From NCBI RefSeq assembly GCF_001083785.1, contig NZ_LAVL01000022.1, positions 1 through 64,000 on the forward strand: a stretch of DNA of 64,000 nt, in the 5' to 3' direction. Below are positions 16,069 to 25,693 of this stretch, piece by piece; within the stretch, counting starts at the first letter, position 1, and each line of letters starts with the position of its first letter. The notes under the pieces were generated by a model that was not told the origin of the DNA, did not search any database, and saw nothing but the letters and a program-made list of their open reading frames with translations. A program made the translations under genes and the position numbers. This DNA comes from Nonomuraea sp. SBT364. GTDB lineage: Bacteria > Actinomycetota > Actinomycetes > Streptosporangiales > Streptosporangiaceae.

Positions 16069-16835
16069 TGCTGAGTGAGAAGCGCAGGAACCAGCTCCTG
16101 GACTACGTGCGGCGCAGGCGTTCCGTGGGTGTGGAGGACCTCGCCGAACTGCTCGGCGTCAGCGTCTCCACCGTCCGGCGCGACCTCGACGAGATGGACG
16201 AGCGCGGCCTGCTGCGGCGCGTGCACGGAGGCGCGGTGGCGATCGACGACAGCGCTCCGCACGAGAACTCCGTCGACGAGCGTGCCGTACGCAACCTGGA
16301 GGAGAAGAAGCGGATCGCCGCGCGCGCCGTCGAGCTCATCACCCCCGGCAGCACCATCCTGCTGACCGGCGGATCGACGACGGCGCAGATGGTGCCGCAC
16401 CTGAGCGCCGTGCCCGACATCACCGTGGTCACCAACTCCGTGGCCATCGCGCACGCCATCGGCACCACGTCGGAGACCCTGCAGGTCCTGGTGCTCGGCG
16501 GACTGCTCCGCAACCTGGAGCTCTCGCTGCTCGGGCACCTCACCTCCCAAGCACTCGCCGACATCCACATCGACCTGGCCTTCTTCAGCGCCTACGGCAT
16601 CGACCCCGGCTACGGCATCCTCGGCGCCAACCTCGCCGAGGCGGAGACGGACCGCAACATGATCAAGGCCGCCAGGCACCTGACGGTCCTCGCCGACCAC
16701 AGCAAGTTCGACCAGCGCAGCGCCGTCCGCATCGCCCCCATCTCGGCGGTCGGCACCGTCGTCACCGACAACCGCGCGCCGGACGAGGCGGTGGCCGCGC
16801 TGCGGGCGCGCGACATCACCGTGATCCAGGCCTAG
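16068..16835 (+). CDS. DeoR/GlpR-family sugar operon repressor
   Basis: The 255-residue regulator begins with a DeoR winged helix (MLSEKRRNQLLDYVRRRRSV, then VSVSTVRRDLDEMDERGLLRRVHGGA). The C-terminal effector domain is of the ribose-5-phosphate-isomerase fold: LLTGGSTTAQMVPHL, VVTNSVAIA, VLGGLLRNLELSLLG and AFFSAYGIDPGYGI. Members sense phosphorylated sugars. TGATG coupling to the dehydrogenase and location in the middle of the operon suggest autoregulation through the CTTTC repeats before the importer operon. AgaR, the regulator of galactosamine catabolism in enterobacteria, belongs to this family. Confidence 0.9.
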   Translation: MLSEKRRNQLLDYVRRRRSVGVEDLAELLGVSVSTVRRDLDEMDERGLLRRVHGGAVAIDDSAPHENSVDERAVRNLEEKKRIAARAVELITPGSTILLTGGSTTAQMVPHLSAVPDITVVTNSVAIAHAIGTTSETLQVLVLGGLLRNLELSLLGHLTSQALADIHIDLAFFSAYGIDPGYGILGANLAEAETDRNMIKAARHLTVLADHSKFDQRSAVRIAPISAVGTVVTDNRAPDEAVAALRARDITVIQA

Positions 16836-16855
16836 ACAGGAGAGTCGTTCTCAGC

Positions 16856-18217
16856 ATGTCCGACACCCGAGTACTCGTTCTCATCGGCGCGGGCAGCGCC
16901 GTCTTCACCCGAGGGCTCCTCGCCGATCTCATCTCCGCCGACGACCTCGGCGCGTGGGAGATCCGGCTGGTCGACGTGAACCCCGAGGCGCTGGCGGTCG
17001 CCACCCGCCTGGCCGAGCTCATGGTGCGGGCGAGGAAGGCGGGCGGCACGATCGCCGTCAGGTCCTCCACCGACAGGAGGGAGATGCTGCCGGGCGCCGA
17101 CTTCGTGGTCACCTGCGTCGGAGTGGGCGGCAGGCCCGCCTGGCAGGCCGACCACGAGATCTGCATGAAGCACGGCGTCTTCCAGCCGGTGGGCGACTCC
17201 GTCATGCCCGGTGGCATCTCGCGGCTGCTGCGCACCGTGCCGGTCATGGTGGAGATCGCGAAGGATGTGGCCGCCCTCGCCCCCGACGCGTTCTTCTTCA
17301 ACTACAGCAACCCGATGACCGCCAACGTGGCGGCGATGACGGCGCACGCGGGCGTGGACGTGGTCGGGCTGTGCCACGGCATGCACCACGTGCAGCGGGA
17401 ACTGGCCGCGTTCGCCGGGCTGCCGTTCGAGGAGACCTCGACGCTCTACGCCGGGATCAACCACCTGACCTTCATCTACGACTTCCGGCACCACGGCCGC
17501 GACGCCTGGCCCATCGTGCGCGAACGCATGGAACGCGAGCTGGCGCAGCCGGCCGATCCCGCCGACATCGGGTCGATCTGGGAGAACGGCAAGGCCTGGC
17601 ACAACCCGTTCTCCTGGGAGATCTTCCGCCGCTACGGCGCCTACCCCGCCGCCAACGACCGGCACGTGGTGGAGTTCTTCCCCGAGCGCTGGCCGTCGGG
17701 CGCCTACTACGGCAAGACACTGGGCGTCGACGCGTTCTCCGTGCCCGAGATCCTCGAATGGGGCGAGCAGCGCTACCAGGGCATGCGCGCCCAGGCCGAG
17801 GGCCGGGCCCCGCTCGACGAATCGATCTTCGAACGGTCCACGGGCGAGCAGGAGCAGCTCATCGCGATCATCCGGTCGATCACCTTCGACCGCCGCGAGA
17901 TGTTCTCGGTCAACGTGCCCAACCGCGGCGCCGTACCCGGCCTGCCCGGCGACGCGGCCCTGGAGATCCCCGGCGTCGCCACCGCCCGCGGCCTGCGCCC
18001 CGTCAGCGTGCCTGACCTGTCGGCCCCGCTCACCTCCATCCTGGCGCGCAGGCTCACCTCCGTCTCCCTGGCCGTGGAGGCCGCCATGACCGGCAGCCGT
18101 GACCTCGCCGTCGAGGCGGTCATCGCCGACGGCGCGCTCACCGACCCGGACGCCGCGGCCCGGCTCGTGGACGAGCTCATCACCGAGCAGAAGCGCTTCC
18201 TGCCCAACTTCGCCTGA
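16856..18217 (+). CDS. Glycoside hydrolase family 4 (NAD/metal-dependent glycosidase)
   Basis: The 453-residue enzyme shows the GH4 fold. It has an NAD loop VLIGAGSAVFTRGLLADLI, the second strand IRLVDVNPEAL and CVGVGGRPAWQADHEICMK. Next come FNYSNPMTAN, the metal-binding Cys-His pair in GLCHGMHHV and AGINHLTF with a third ligand. GH4 enzymes cleave glycosides by transient oxidation at C3 and include alpha-galactosidases and 6-phospho-glycosidases. Absence of a signal peptide means it acts on imported glycoside. The extended QPVGDSVMPGG pattern is closer to the alpha-galactosidase/alpha-glucosidase side than to 6-phospho-beta-glucosidases. Confidence 0.9.
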   Translation: MSDTRVLVLIGAGSAVFTRGLLADLISADDLGAWEIRLVDVNPEALAVATRLAELMVRARKAGGTIAVRSSTDRREMLPGADFVVTCVGVGGRPAWQADHEICMKHGVFQPVGDSVMPGGISRLLRTVPVMVEIAKDVAALAPDAFFFNYSNPMTANVAAMTAHAGVDVVGLCHGMHHVQRELAAFAGLPFEETSTLYAGINHLTFIYDFRHHGRDAWPIVRERMERELAQPADPADIGSIWENGKAWHNPFSWEIFRRYGAYPAANDRHVVEFFPERWPSGAYYGKTLGVDAFSVPEILEWGEQRYQGMRAQAEGRAPLDESIFERSTGEQEQLIAIIRSITFDRREMFSVNVPNRGAVPGLPGDAALEIPGVATARGLRPVSVPDLSAPLTSILARRLTSVSLAVEAAMTGSRDLAVEAVIADGALTDPDAAARLVDELITEQKRFLPNFA

Positions 18218-18237
18218 CCCCTCCCGGAGAACCCTTC

Positions 18238-19086
18238 ATGAGAATCACCCGTGTCAGACACACGGACGGCACCGTCACCGTCGCCAGGATCGAGGACGGC
18301 ACCGCCGTCCCCGTGGCCCGGGAGAAGGCCGCGTACCTGGCCGACGGCCTGCGCGACCTCATCGCCGCCGGCGCCGACCTGTCCGCGCTGCCCGCGACGG
18401 GTCCGGCGGTCCCGCTGAGCGAGGTGACCGTCCTCAGCCCGCTGGCCGCGCCACAGAAGATCATCTGCATCGGCCTCAACTACGCCGACCACATCCGGGA
18501 GACCGGACTCGACACGCCGCCGCGTCCGCTGGCCTTCGTCAAGACGGCGCACACCCTCGCCGGGCCGTACGACGACGTGGTGGTGCCGGCGGGAGCCACC
18601 GAGCAGCTCGACTGGGAGGCGGAACTGGCCGTCGTCATCGGCCGGCCGGCCCGCGACGTGCCCGCCGACCGCGCGATGGAGCACGTCTTCGGCTACACCG
18701 CCGCCAACGACCTCTCGGCGAGGGACGCCCAGTTCGCCGACGGGCAGTGGTTCCGCGGCAAGAACTTCGACGGGTTCTGCCCGCTCGGCCCGTGGATCGT
18801 CACCCCGGACGAACTCGGCGACCCGCACACCCTGGCCGTCCGGGCCCGCGTCGGCGGCGAGATCGTCCAGGACGGCTCGACCAAGGACATGATCTTCGAC
18901 GTGCCCGCGATCATCTCCTATCTCTCCCGGTACATGACGCTGAACCCCGGCGACGTCATCGCCACCGGCACGCCGCACGGCGTCGGCATGGGCCGCTCGC
19001 CCCAGCTGTGGCTGAAGGACGGCGACGTGGTCGAGATCGAGGTCGAGGGCATCGGCACCCTGCGCAACACCGTGAGGTTCGCATGA
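18238..19086 (+). CDS. Fumarylacetoacetate hydrolase family protein (diketo acid hydrolase-like)
   Basis: The 282-residue enzyme has the FAH C-terminal fold: IICIGLNYADHIRETG, then the metal ligands in LDWEAELAVVIG, FGYTAANDLSARDAQ, the RGKNFDGFCPLGPW loop and ATGTPHGVGMG. Relatives hydrolyse 2,4-diketo-3-deoxy sugar acids to pyruvate plus a hydroxyacid. With the dehydratase and amidohydrolase downstream this fits a non-phosphorylative sugar-acid route of the L-fuconate type. Its TGA overlaps the ATG of the next gene (ATGA). Confidence 0.88.
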   Translation: MRITRVRHTDGTVTVARIEDGTAVPVAREKAAYLADGLRDLIAAGADLSALPATGPAVPLSEVTVLSPLAAPQKIICIGLNYADHIRETGLDTPPRPLAFVKTAHTLAGPYDDVVVPAGATEQLDWEAELAVVIGRPARDVPADRAMEHVFGYTAANDLSARDAQFADGQWFRGKNFDGFCPLGPWIVTPDELGDPHTLAVRARVGGEIVQDGSTKDMIFDVPAIISYLSRYMTLNPGDVIATGTPHGVGMGRSPQLWLKDGDVVEIEVEGIGTLRNTVRFA

Positions 19087-20060
19087 GCCGCTGGGGGACG
19101 CCGGTCATCGACTTCCACTGCCACTTCCCCGGCGCCGAGCCCACGCAGGACCGGCTGGACGCCGAGTACGAGCACGTCTGCGGCCCCGCGAAGCTGGAAC
19201 GCCTCCGGCGGAACGCCGGCGCCTACCACGAACGCGTACGACGGGCCCGCACCCTGCCGCCCACGCGGCCCGAGACGAGAACGGCCGAGGAGGTCGCGGC
19301 GGCGTGGCGGCACGAGGCCGACGAGGTGGGCCTCACCAGGGTCGTGTTCATGAGCGGCGGAGGCAACGACCGGCTGGCCCAGGTGGTCGCCGCGCACCCC
19401 GGCCGGTTCGTCGGCTTCGCCAACCACCAGCCCTGCGCGCCGGGCGCCGCGGCCGAGCTCCGCAGATCCGCGACGGAGCTCGGCCTGTCCGGCTACAAGG
19501 TCATCGCCCCCTGGGTGAGCGTGCCGCTCGCCGACCGCGCCCTGTGGCCGGTCTGGGAGGTGTGCGAGGAGTACGGGCTGCCCGTCATGCTCCACTTCGG
19601 CCCCGTCAACGGCGGCGGTGGGCTCGGCCACGCCCCCAACATGGACCCGCTCGCCCTGCACGACGTGGCCAAGGCCTTCCCCGGGGTGGACTTCGTGGTC
19701 GCCCACTTCGGCTGCGGTTACCCCGGCGAGCTGCTCCGCCTGGGCTGGGCGAACGCCAACGTCCACGTGGACTCCTCCAGCAACCACGAGTGGACGCGGT
19801 GGATGCCGTACGAGCTCACCCTCAAGGATCTGTTCCGCCGCTTCCACGAGACGTTCGGCCCCGAGCGGATCCTGTTCGGCACCGACTCGTGCGACTTCCC
19901 GTGGGGATACATCCGGCAGTATGCCGACGAGCAGATCCGCATCCTCGACGAGCTCAACCTGTCGCCGGGCGACCGTGAGCTGATCCTCGCGGGGAACGCG
20001 GTCAGGCTGCTCGGGCTCGACCTTCCAGAAATTTCCACGACCAGGCAGGAGGCGGCATGA
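19083..20060 (+). CDS. TIM-barrel amidohydrolase (sugar lactonase/decarboxylase-like)
   Basis: The 325-residue amidohydrolase-2-type enzyme has the N-terminal metal motif [10 protein letters not shown] (HxH), a mid-barrel [11 protein letters not shown]is, [13 protein letters not shown] and the final Asp in [13 protein letters not shown]. This branch includes ACMSD-type decarboxylases and L-fucono/rhamnono-lactonases. Flanked by an FAH-family hydrolase and an IlvD/Edd dehydratase, with ATGA overlaps on both sides, a sugar-lactone hydrolase role is attractive. The roughly 50-residue insertion near residues 20-70 makes exact assignment uncertain. Confidence 0.8.
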   Translation: MSRWGTPVIDFHCHFPGAEPTQDRLDAEYEHVCGPAKLERLRRNAGAYHERVRRARTLPPTRPETRTAEEVAAAWRHEADEVGLTRVVFMSGGGNDRLAQVVAAHPGRFVGFANHQPCAPGAAAELRRSATELGLSGYKVIAPWVSVPLADRALWPVWEVCEEYGLPVMLHFGPVNGGGGLGHAPNMDPLALHDVAKAFPGVDFVVAHFGCGYPGELLRLGWANANVHVDSSSNHEWTRWMPYELTLKDLFRRFHETFGPERILFGTDSCDFPWGYIRQYADEQIRILDELNLSPGDRELILAGNAVRLLGLDLPEISTTRQEAA

Positions 20061-21703
20061 CCATCGCCGACGACCCCGACCGCGCACCGGCCCGCTCCCA
20101 TCTGTACGCCATGGGCCTGACCCGGGAGGACATGCGGCTGCCGACCGTCGGCATCGCCTCCACCTGGACGGGCACCATGCCGTGCAACCTCACGCACCGT
20201 GAGCTGGCCGCGCAGGTCGCCGAGGGCGTGCGACGCGCCGGCGGCCTGCCGATGGAGTTCAACACCATCGCCGTCTCCGACAACCTGACCATGGGCACGC
20301 CCGGCATGCGGGCCTCGCTGGTGAGCAGGGAGGTGATCGCCGACTCCATCGAGCTCATGGGGCGTGCCCACCAGTTCGACGCCCTCGTCTGCATCGTCGG
20401 CTGCGACAAGACCGTCCCGGCGGGGATCATGGCACTGGCGCGGCTCGACGTGCCCTCGGTGATCCTCTACAGCGGCAGCATGATGCCGGGCCGCTGGCGC
20501 GACCGCGACGTCACCATCCAGGACATGTGGGAGTCGCTGGGCGAGCGTGCGGTCGGCAGGCTCTCCCAGGACGACGTCGACGACCTCGCCCGTCACGCTT
20601 GTCCCGGCCCCGGCACCTGCGCCGCGCAGTACACCGCCAACACCATGGGCGCGGTGGCGGACTTCCTCGGACTGGCGCCCTTCGGCATCGGCGACATCCC
20701 GGCGGTCGCCGACACCAAGCCGGAGGCAGCCACGCGCGTCGGCGAGATCGTCATGGACGCCCTCGCCAGGGACGCCAGGCCCTCCCGCATCCTCACCCCG
20801 GACGCCCTGCACAACGCCATCGTCTCCGTGGCGGCCATGGGCGGCTCCACCAACGCGGTGCTGCACCTGCTCGCCATCGCCCGTGAGGCGGGGGTGCCGC
20901 TGCGGATCGACGAGATCGGCCAGGTGTGCCGCGAGGTGCCGATCATCACCGGGCTCAAGCCCGGCGGCCCGCACACCGCCGCCGACCTGTGGCGGGCCGG
21001 AGGTACGGCGCTGGTCGCCAAACGGCTCCTGGAGGCGGGACTACTGCGGGAGGACGTGACGCTCGTCGAGGGCCGCACGCTGGCAGAGGTGGCCGCCGCG
21101 GCGTCGGAGAAGCCGGGCCAGACCACGGTGAAGACGGTGGCCGCCCCGGCGAAGCCGCCGGGCGCCCTGGCCATCCTGCGCGGGACGCTGGCGCCCGAGG
21201 GGTGCGTGCTGAAGCTCGGCGGACGCGCGGACTTCCGCCGTGAAGGGCCGGCCAGGGTGTTCGACTCCGAGGAGGAGTGCTTCGCCGCCATCCAGAGCGG
21301 CACGATCGTGCCAGGGGACGTCGTGATCGTCCGATACGAGGGCCCGGCCGGCGGGCCGGGCATGCGGGAGATGCTCTCCATCACCGGCGCCCTGGTCGGG
21401 CAGGGACTGGGTGACTCCGTGGCGCTGGTGACCGATGGGCGCTTCAGCGGCGTGTCCCACGGGCTCGTCATCGGCCACGTCGCCCCCGAGGCGGCCAAGG
21501 GCGGGCCCATCGCGCTGGTGCGCGATGGCGACACGGTCGTCGTCGACACCGCGAAGGCCGGCCTGGACCTCCTCGTGGACGAGGACGAACTCGCCGCGCG
21601 CCGCGCCGCCTGGCGTGCTCCGGAGCGGCCGGTGGAGCGAGGCGTGCTCGCCAAGTACGTGGCGTCCGTCGGCTCCGCCTCCGACGGCGCCACCACCGTC
21701 TGA
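20057..21703 (+). CDS. IlvD/Edd-family sugar-acid dehydratase
   Basis: The 548-residue enzyme shows the dihydroxyacid dehydratase fold. Cluster ligands appear in GCDKTVPAG and [17 protein letters not shown], with MPCNL upstream, and the C-terminal [33 protein letters not shown] and GHVAPEA motifs are present. Besides branched-chain dihydroxyacid dehydratase, the family covers gluconate, xylonate, arabinonate and galactonate dehydratases that give 2-keto-3-deoxy acids. Location at the end of a sugar operon, translationally coupled, argues for a catabolic sugar-acid substrate rather than isoleucine-valine synthesis. It ends one base from the convergent DUF418 gene. Confidence 0.85.
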   Translation: MTIADDPDRAPARSHLYAMGLTREDMRLPTVGIASTWTGTMPCNLTHRELAAQVAEGVRRAGGLPMEFNTIAVSDNLTMGTPGMRASLVSREVIADSIELMGRAHQFDALVCIVGCDKTVPAGIMALARLDVPSVILYSGSMMPGRWRDRDVTIQDMWESLGERAVGRLSQDDVDDLARHACPGPGTCAAQYTANTMGAVADFLGLAPFGIGDIPAVADTKPEAATRVGEIVMDALARDARPSRILTPDALHNAIVSVAAMGGSTNAVLHLLAIAREAGVPLRIDEIGQVCREVPIITGLKPGGPHTAADLWRAGGTALVAKRLLEAGLLREDVTLVEGRTLAEVAAAASEKPGQTTVKTVAAPAKPPGALAILRGTLAPEGCVLKLGGRADFRREGPARVFDSEEECFAAIQSGTIVPGDVVIVRYEGPAGGPGMREMLSITGALVGQGLGDSVALVTDGRFSGVSHGLVIGHVAPEAAKGGPIALVRDGDTVVVDTAKAGLDLLVDEDELAARRAAWRAPERPVERGVLAKYVASVGSASDGATTV

Positions 21704-21704
21704 C

Positions 21705-22706
21705 CTAGCCGGTGGGGGCGCGCAGGGCCGGGCGGCGCCCCCAGGTGGCCCAGCGCCAGAGCCACTCCACCGGGCCCTGGCGGCAGCGGCGCAGCCAGAG
21801 GGCGCAGAACAGCCACTGGGCCGCCAGGATGCCCCCCGCGACCACGTACGCCGTCGTCGGCGACTGGCCGATCGGCAGGCCGAGGAGGTGTGTGGCCGCC
21901 AGGACCAGGAGGGTCGCCGTCAGGTAGTTGGTCAGCGCCATCCGGCCCATCGGCGCGAAGACGAACCGCAACACCGGCCGCAGCGGCGTTGCGAGCAGGA
22001 CCAGCAGGCCGCACACGTACACGCCGACGACCAGCAGATCGGCCAGGCTGGAGGTGAACGACGGCTGCGCCGGGCCCGCCCCGGCCTGCGCCCACCGGGC
22101 GGCGGCCGTTCCCGCCGCGAAGAGCAGGCCCAGCAGGAGCGGCCCCCGGGCCGCCCCCTCGATCCGCTCGACGACCCCGTACCGGACCAGCGCCGAGCCC
22201 AGCAGGAACAGCCCGGCGACCAGCAGGGGCCCGCCCCCGCCGAAGATCAGCGCAGCCGGGACGAGCGCGGCGGCGAACCCGGCCACGGCCCACCGCGGCA
22301 GCCAGGCCGAGGGCAGCAGCACCAGCAGGCCGACGACCGCGTAGGTGGCCAGGATCTCGCCCGGCCACAGCAGCCCGTGCAGCAGGCCGATCACGAGCAG
22401 CGCCGCAAGCCGGCGCAGCAGGGCGAGCCAGGGGCGGGTGGCGCGGCGCCCCGCGGAGTCGAGCAGCAGCGCGAACCCGATGCCGAACAGCAGTGAGAAG
22501 ATCGGCATCCCCAGCCACGGGTCCCACTCGCCCATGGGCTGCTCTGCGACGGCGGACCTGCCGGTGGCCATGAGCTGGACGTTGGCGAACAGGATCTCGC
22601 ACAGCGCGAACCCGCGCAGGACGTCGAGCGCGGCGATGCGCGATCGGCCGGGAGCGGTCTTCGCCGTGGAGGGGGCGCCGCCCGGGGTGTGATCTTCATG
22701 AGGCAT
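21705..22706 (-). CDS. DUF418-family membrane protein
   Basis: The 333-residue protein has about nine hydrophobic helices. Its N-terminal signature is RIAALDVLRGFALCEILFANVQ, and the C-terminal DUF418 block runs from about residue 215 (FAPMGRMALTNYLTATLL with the typical GRMALTNY motif). Members are polytopic envelope proteins of unknown function, often annotated as putative transporters. The start at 22706 has GAGGG upstream; ATG 22715 is possible. It is somewhat shorter than the usual 380-400 residues, the central loop being compact. Confidence 0.8.
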   Translation of the reverse strand: MPHEDHTPGGAPSTAKTAPGRSRIAALDVLRGFALCEILFANVQLMATGRSAVAEQPMGEWDPWLGMPIFSLLFGIGFALLLDSAGRRATRPWLALLRRLAALLVIGLLHGLLWPGEILATYAVVGLLVLLPSAWLPRWAVAGFAAALVPAALIFGGGGPLLVAGLFLLGSALVRYGVVERIEGAARGPLLLGLLFAAGTAAARWAQAGAGPAQPSFTSSLADLLVVGVYVCGLLVLLATPLRPVLRFVFAPMGRMALTNYLTATLLVLAATHLLGLPIGQSPTTAYVVAGGILAAQWLFCALWLRRCRQGPVEWLWRWATWGRRPALRAPTG

Positions 22707-22854
22707 GGCCCTCATCCTGCGGCGCGCCCCCCGCGCCCGCACCGGTCACAAGACGGGTCTCGCCGTCCGCGACCGGTACTTCCGGCCGATTCAGCGCCGG
22801 GGCGCGGGGGCCGCTAGGTTGGGCCGAAATGGTCATCGGAGGGCGAGGTCAAGG

Positions 22855-23382
22855 GTGCCGATCGGGCGAAGTCTCCATAAGCCGGGCGCGCGGCTCTACG
22901 GATGGATGCTGGCTCTCGCGGCGGTGGTCCTCGTCGCCGACCAGCTCTCCAAGTTCTGGGCGGTCTCGGCGCTCTCCGGCGGGGAGCGCGTCACGGTGAT
23001 CCCGGAGCTGATCCAGCTGCGGCTGCTGTTCAACCCCGGCGCCGCGTTCTCGATCGGGGAGGGGATGACGTGGGTGTTCACCCTGACGGCGGCCGCGGCC
23101 GTGGCCGGCATCCTCTACGCCGGGCGGCGGCTGCGCTCGTCCGCCTGGACCGTCGTGCTGGGCGCGCTGCTGGGCGGCGCCACCTCCCACCTGCTCGACC
23201 GCCTGTTCCGTCCGCCCGGCTTCGCCCGGGGCCACGTGGTCGACTTCATCGACTACGGCGGCCTGTTCGTCGGCAACGTGGCCGACATCGCCCTCACCGT
23301 CAGCTGTGCCGTGCTCGTCCTGCTGACCGCCCGCGGCATCCCCCTGGCCGGCGCGGACGCCGAGGAGCGGACGCCCGCGTAG
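22855..23382 (+). CDS. lspA: Lipoprotein signal peptidase (signal peptidase II)
   Basis: The 175-residue membrane enzyme has four helices and the LspA signatures: VADQLSKFWAV in helix 1 and RLLFNPGAAFSIGEG. The catalytic aspartate pair is in VVDFIDYGG (first Asp) and VGNVADIAL (second Asp). It cleaves prolipoproteins ahead of the lipidated cysteine in the membrane; the window encodes at least two likely substrates (481-1152 and 11938-13230). GTG 22855 is the chosen start, with GAGGGCGAGG shortly upstream. Confidence 0.88.
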   Translation: MPIGRSLHKPGARLYGWMLALAAVVLVADQLSKFWAVSALSGGERVTVIPELIQLRLLFNPGAAFSIGEGMTWVFTLTAAAAVAGILYAGRRLRSSAWTVVLGALLGGATSHLLDRLFRPPGFARGHVVDFIDYGGLFVGNVADIALTVSCAVLVLLTARGIPLAGADAEERTPA

Positions 23383-23430
23383 ATCCGCCGGATCACCGCC
23401 GCGGGGCCGGACGCCGGGCGGCACCGCCCG

Positions 23431-24009
23431 TCACCGGTGCGGCGCCTGCCACCGGGCGGCGAGCCGGCCGTGCCGCAGGCGGCCCACCAAGCGGACGCGC
23501 AGCGTCTCCGGCGTGTCGGCGCCCGCGTCGCTGCCGATCGCCAGCATGCTGTGGCGCACCGACAGTTCGTTGGCGTCCACCACCATGCCCGGCGCGAGGA
23601 CCAGCTCCACGTTGCCGCCGCTCACCCGCAGCTCGATGACCAGCTCGGGCGCGCTGCGCACCGCGCCGGTCAGGTCCAGCAGCACGTCGCACCACGAGGT
23701 GCGCAGCGCCAGCCGGTGCGGCAGTGTCCACCGGCCGTCACGGCGCACCGTGCCGTGCCGCTCCTTGATGGTGAGCAGCTCGGCGGCCGGTTCGGCCGGG
23801 ATCCCGCCGCCGGGCACCGCGACCAGATCGGTGGTGAGCGGGACCAGCGCGTCCATGGTGCGGGCGGCCAGCGCCGCGTCCAGCCGCTCGTTGAACTCGG
23901 CCGGGTCGAGCCGGCCGTCGGCGACGGCCGTGCGCAGCAGGTCGATGGCCCGGTCGCGATCCGCGTCGGACGCGCGCAGCGCGGGTGAGCTGGGCAGATC
24001 TGCCGGCAT
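23431..24009 (-). CDS. DUF1707 domain protein
   Basis: The 192-residue protein begins with the SHOCT-like DUF1707 domain: LRASDADRDRAIDLLRTAVADGRLDPAEFNERLDAAL (residues 11-48, shown here as three adjoining motifs: RASDADRD, LLRTAVADGRL, EFNERL). The C-terminal half (about 90-185) resembles the beta-helical tail found in cell-wall-active LiaF-like proteins, with VRSAPELVIELRVSGG. Actinobacterial DUF1707 proteins are often regulated with envelope stress functions. It precedes the ABC exporter genes on the same strand after a 75-base gap. Confidence 0.8.
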   Translation of the reverse strand: MPADLPSSPALRASDADRDRAIDLLRTAVADGRLDPAEFNERLDAALAARTMDALVPLTTDLVAVPGGGIPAEPAAELLTIKERHGTVRRDGRWTLPHRLALRTSWCDVLLDLTGAVRSAPELVIELRVSGGNVELVLAPGMVVDANELSVRHSMLAIGSDAGADTPETLRVRLVGRLRHGRLAARWQAPHR

Positions 24010-24084
24010 CCGGCTTCCTCCGTGGGTAGGTGGTGGCAGCGCGCCACCGAAAGTGCTGACGGGTCGATCCTAGGAGACGGCTTC

Positions 24085-24846
24085 CTAGGCGATCCTGCGG
24101 CGGTAGGCGTTCATGGCGAGGACGTACGCGAGGGCGAGGATGCCGGCGCACCAGGCGAGGGCGATCCAGAGCTGGGTGCCGACCGGTTGCTGGGTGAACA
24201 GGGCGCGGATGGCGTTGACGATGGAGGTCACCGGCTGGTGTTCGGCGAAGGCGCGTACCGGGCCGGGCATGGTGGCGGTGGGGACGAAGGCCGAGCTGAG
24301 GAACGGCAGGAAGATGAGCGGGTAGGAGAAGGCGCTCGCGCCGTCCACGCTCTTGGCGGTGAGACCGGGGATGACGGCGATCCAGGTCAGGGCCAGGGTG
24401 AAGAGCATCAGGATGCCGGTGACCGCGAGCCAGGCCGGCACCCCCGCGCTGGTGCGGAAGCCCAGGAGCAGGGCGACGAGCACGACGACCAGGAGTGAGA
24501 TCAGGTTGGCGGCCAGCGAGGTCAGCACGTGGGCCCACAGCACGGACGAGCGGGCGATCGGCATGGACTGGAAGCGTTCGAAGATGCCGCTGGTCATGTC
24601 GGTGAAGAGCCGGACCGCTGTGTAGGCGATGCCCGAGGCGACGGTGATGAGCAGGATGCCGGGCAGCAGGTAGTTCACGTAGGGGCCCGATCCGGTGTCG
24701 ATCGCGCCGCCGAACACGTACACGAACATCAGCATCATCGCGATCGGCATGATCGCGGTGGTGATGATGGTGTCCATGCTGCGGGTGATGTGGCGCAGGG
24801 ATCGTCCCAGCAGGGTGGTCGTGTCTGCGAGGAAGTGCGTGGTCAT
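24085..24846 (-). CDS. ABC-2 type exporter permease (DrrB-like)
   Basis: The 253-residue protein has six membrane helices of the ABC-2 type. It includes the N-terminal LLGRSLRHITRSMDTIITTAIMPIAMML pattern, the GFRTSAGVPAW loop and the conserved PLIFLPFLSSAFVPTATMP segment characteristic of DrrB-type drug exporters. It pairs with the ATPase gene 11 bases upstream on the same strand. Substrate is unknown; DrrAB homologues expel antibiotics or lipids. Confidence 0.88.
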   Translation of the reverse strand: MTTHFLADTTTLLGRSLRHITRSMDTIITTAIMPIAMMLMFVYVFGGAIDTGSGPYVNYLLPGILLITVASGIAYTAVRLFTDMTSGIFERFQSMPIARSSVLWAHVLTSLAANLISLLVVVLVALLLGFRTSAGVPAWLAVTGILMLFTLALTWIAVIPGLTAKSVDGASAFSYPLIFLPFLSSAFVPTATMPGPVRAFAEHQPVTSIVNAIRALFTQQPVGTQLWIALAWCAGILALAYVLAMNAYRRRIA

Positions 24847-24857
24847 GGAGGGCCCCT

Positions 24858-25628
24858 CTACGCGTTCGTGCCGACGAGGGCGAGGAAGACGTCCTCCAGG
24901 GTGGGCTGCTTTTCGACGTATTCGGCCTTCGCGGGCGGCAGGAGCCGCTTCAGCTCGGCCAGGGTGCCGTTGACCAGGATGCGGCCCTGGTGCAGGATCG
25001 CGATCCGGTCGGCGAGCTGTTCGGCCTCGTCCAGGTATTGGGTGGTGAGCAGCACCGTCGTCCCTCGGCCGGTGAGCTCCTTGACGGCCTGCCACACCTC
25101 GACGCGTCCCTGCGGGTCGAGCCCGGTCGTCGGCTCGTCCAGGAAGATCACCGGCGGGTCGCCGATGAGGCTCATCGCGATGTCCAGGCGGCGGCGCATG
25201 CCGCCGGAGTAGGCCGACACCTTCCGCGTGCCCGCGTCGGTGAGCGAGAAGCGCTCCAGCAGGTCGTCGGCGATCCTGCCCGGATCCTTGAGGTGACGCA
25301 GCCGGGCGACCAGCACCAGGTTCTCCCGCCCGGTGAGGATCGCGTCGACCGCCGCGAACTGCCCCGTCAGGCTGATCGACTCGCGCACGTCCGCCGGTTG
25401 CGTGGCGACGTCGAAGCCGTCGACCCGGGCCGTGCCCGCGTCGGCCTTGAGCAGCGTGGCCAGGATCTTCACCACCGTGGTCTTGCCCGCCCCGTTCGAG
25501 CCGAGCAGGGCGAAGATGCTGCCGCGCGCCACTTCGAAGTCCACGCCACGCAGCACCCGCACTTCCTTGTACGACTTCTCCAGGCCCCGCACGTGGATCG
25601 CGGGCTCCGGAACCTTGTTGGCTGTCAT
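24858..25628 (-). CDS. ABC exporter ATPase (DrrA-like)
   Basis: The ATPase has Walker A LLGSNGAGKTTV, Q-loop SLTGQFAAVDAILTG, signature SAYSGGMRRRLDIAM, Walker B VIFLDEPTTGLD and the DrrA-type C-terminal tail ending VEKQPTLEDVFLALVG. ATG 25628 gives 256 residues; a GTG at 25655 would add nine without a better ribosome site. It energises the ABC-2 permease encoded next. Upstream lies the DUF2089/SHOCT-like trio on the same strand, suggesting a shared envelope-stress or drug-response programme. Confidence 0.9.
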   Translation of the reverse strand: MTANKVPEPAIHVRGLEKSYKEVRVLRGVDFEVARGSIFALLGSNGAGKTTVVKILATLLKADAGTARVDGFDVATQPADVRESISLTGQFAAVDAILTGRENLVLVARLRHLKDPGRIADDLLERFSLTDAGTRKVSAYSGGMRRRLDIAMSLIGDPPVIFLDEPTTGLDPQGRVEVWQAVKELTGRGTTVLLTTQYLDEAEQLADRIAILHQGRILVNGTLAELKRLLPPAKAEYVEKQPTLEDVFLALVGTNA

Positions 25629-25693
25629 GCAGAGATCCGTTCTCGGTTTCGTCACGGATGGTCGCGCATGGCGCGATCGACGGTGGACGGCGC

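Noticed and set aside
20593..22602. A 669-codon minus-strand open frame across the dehydratase and DUF418 genes
   Set aside because: Composition is Arg/Ala/Pro-rich as in antisense shadows, while the plus-strand IlvD and the minus-strand DUF418 frame carry clear motifs.
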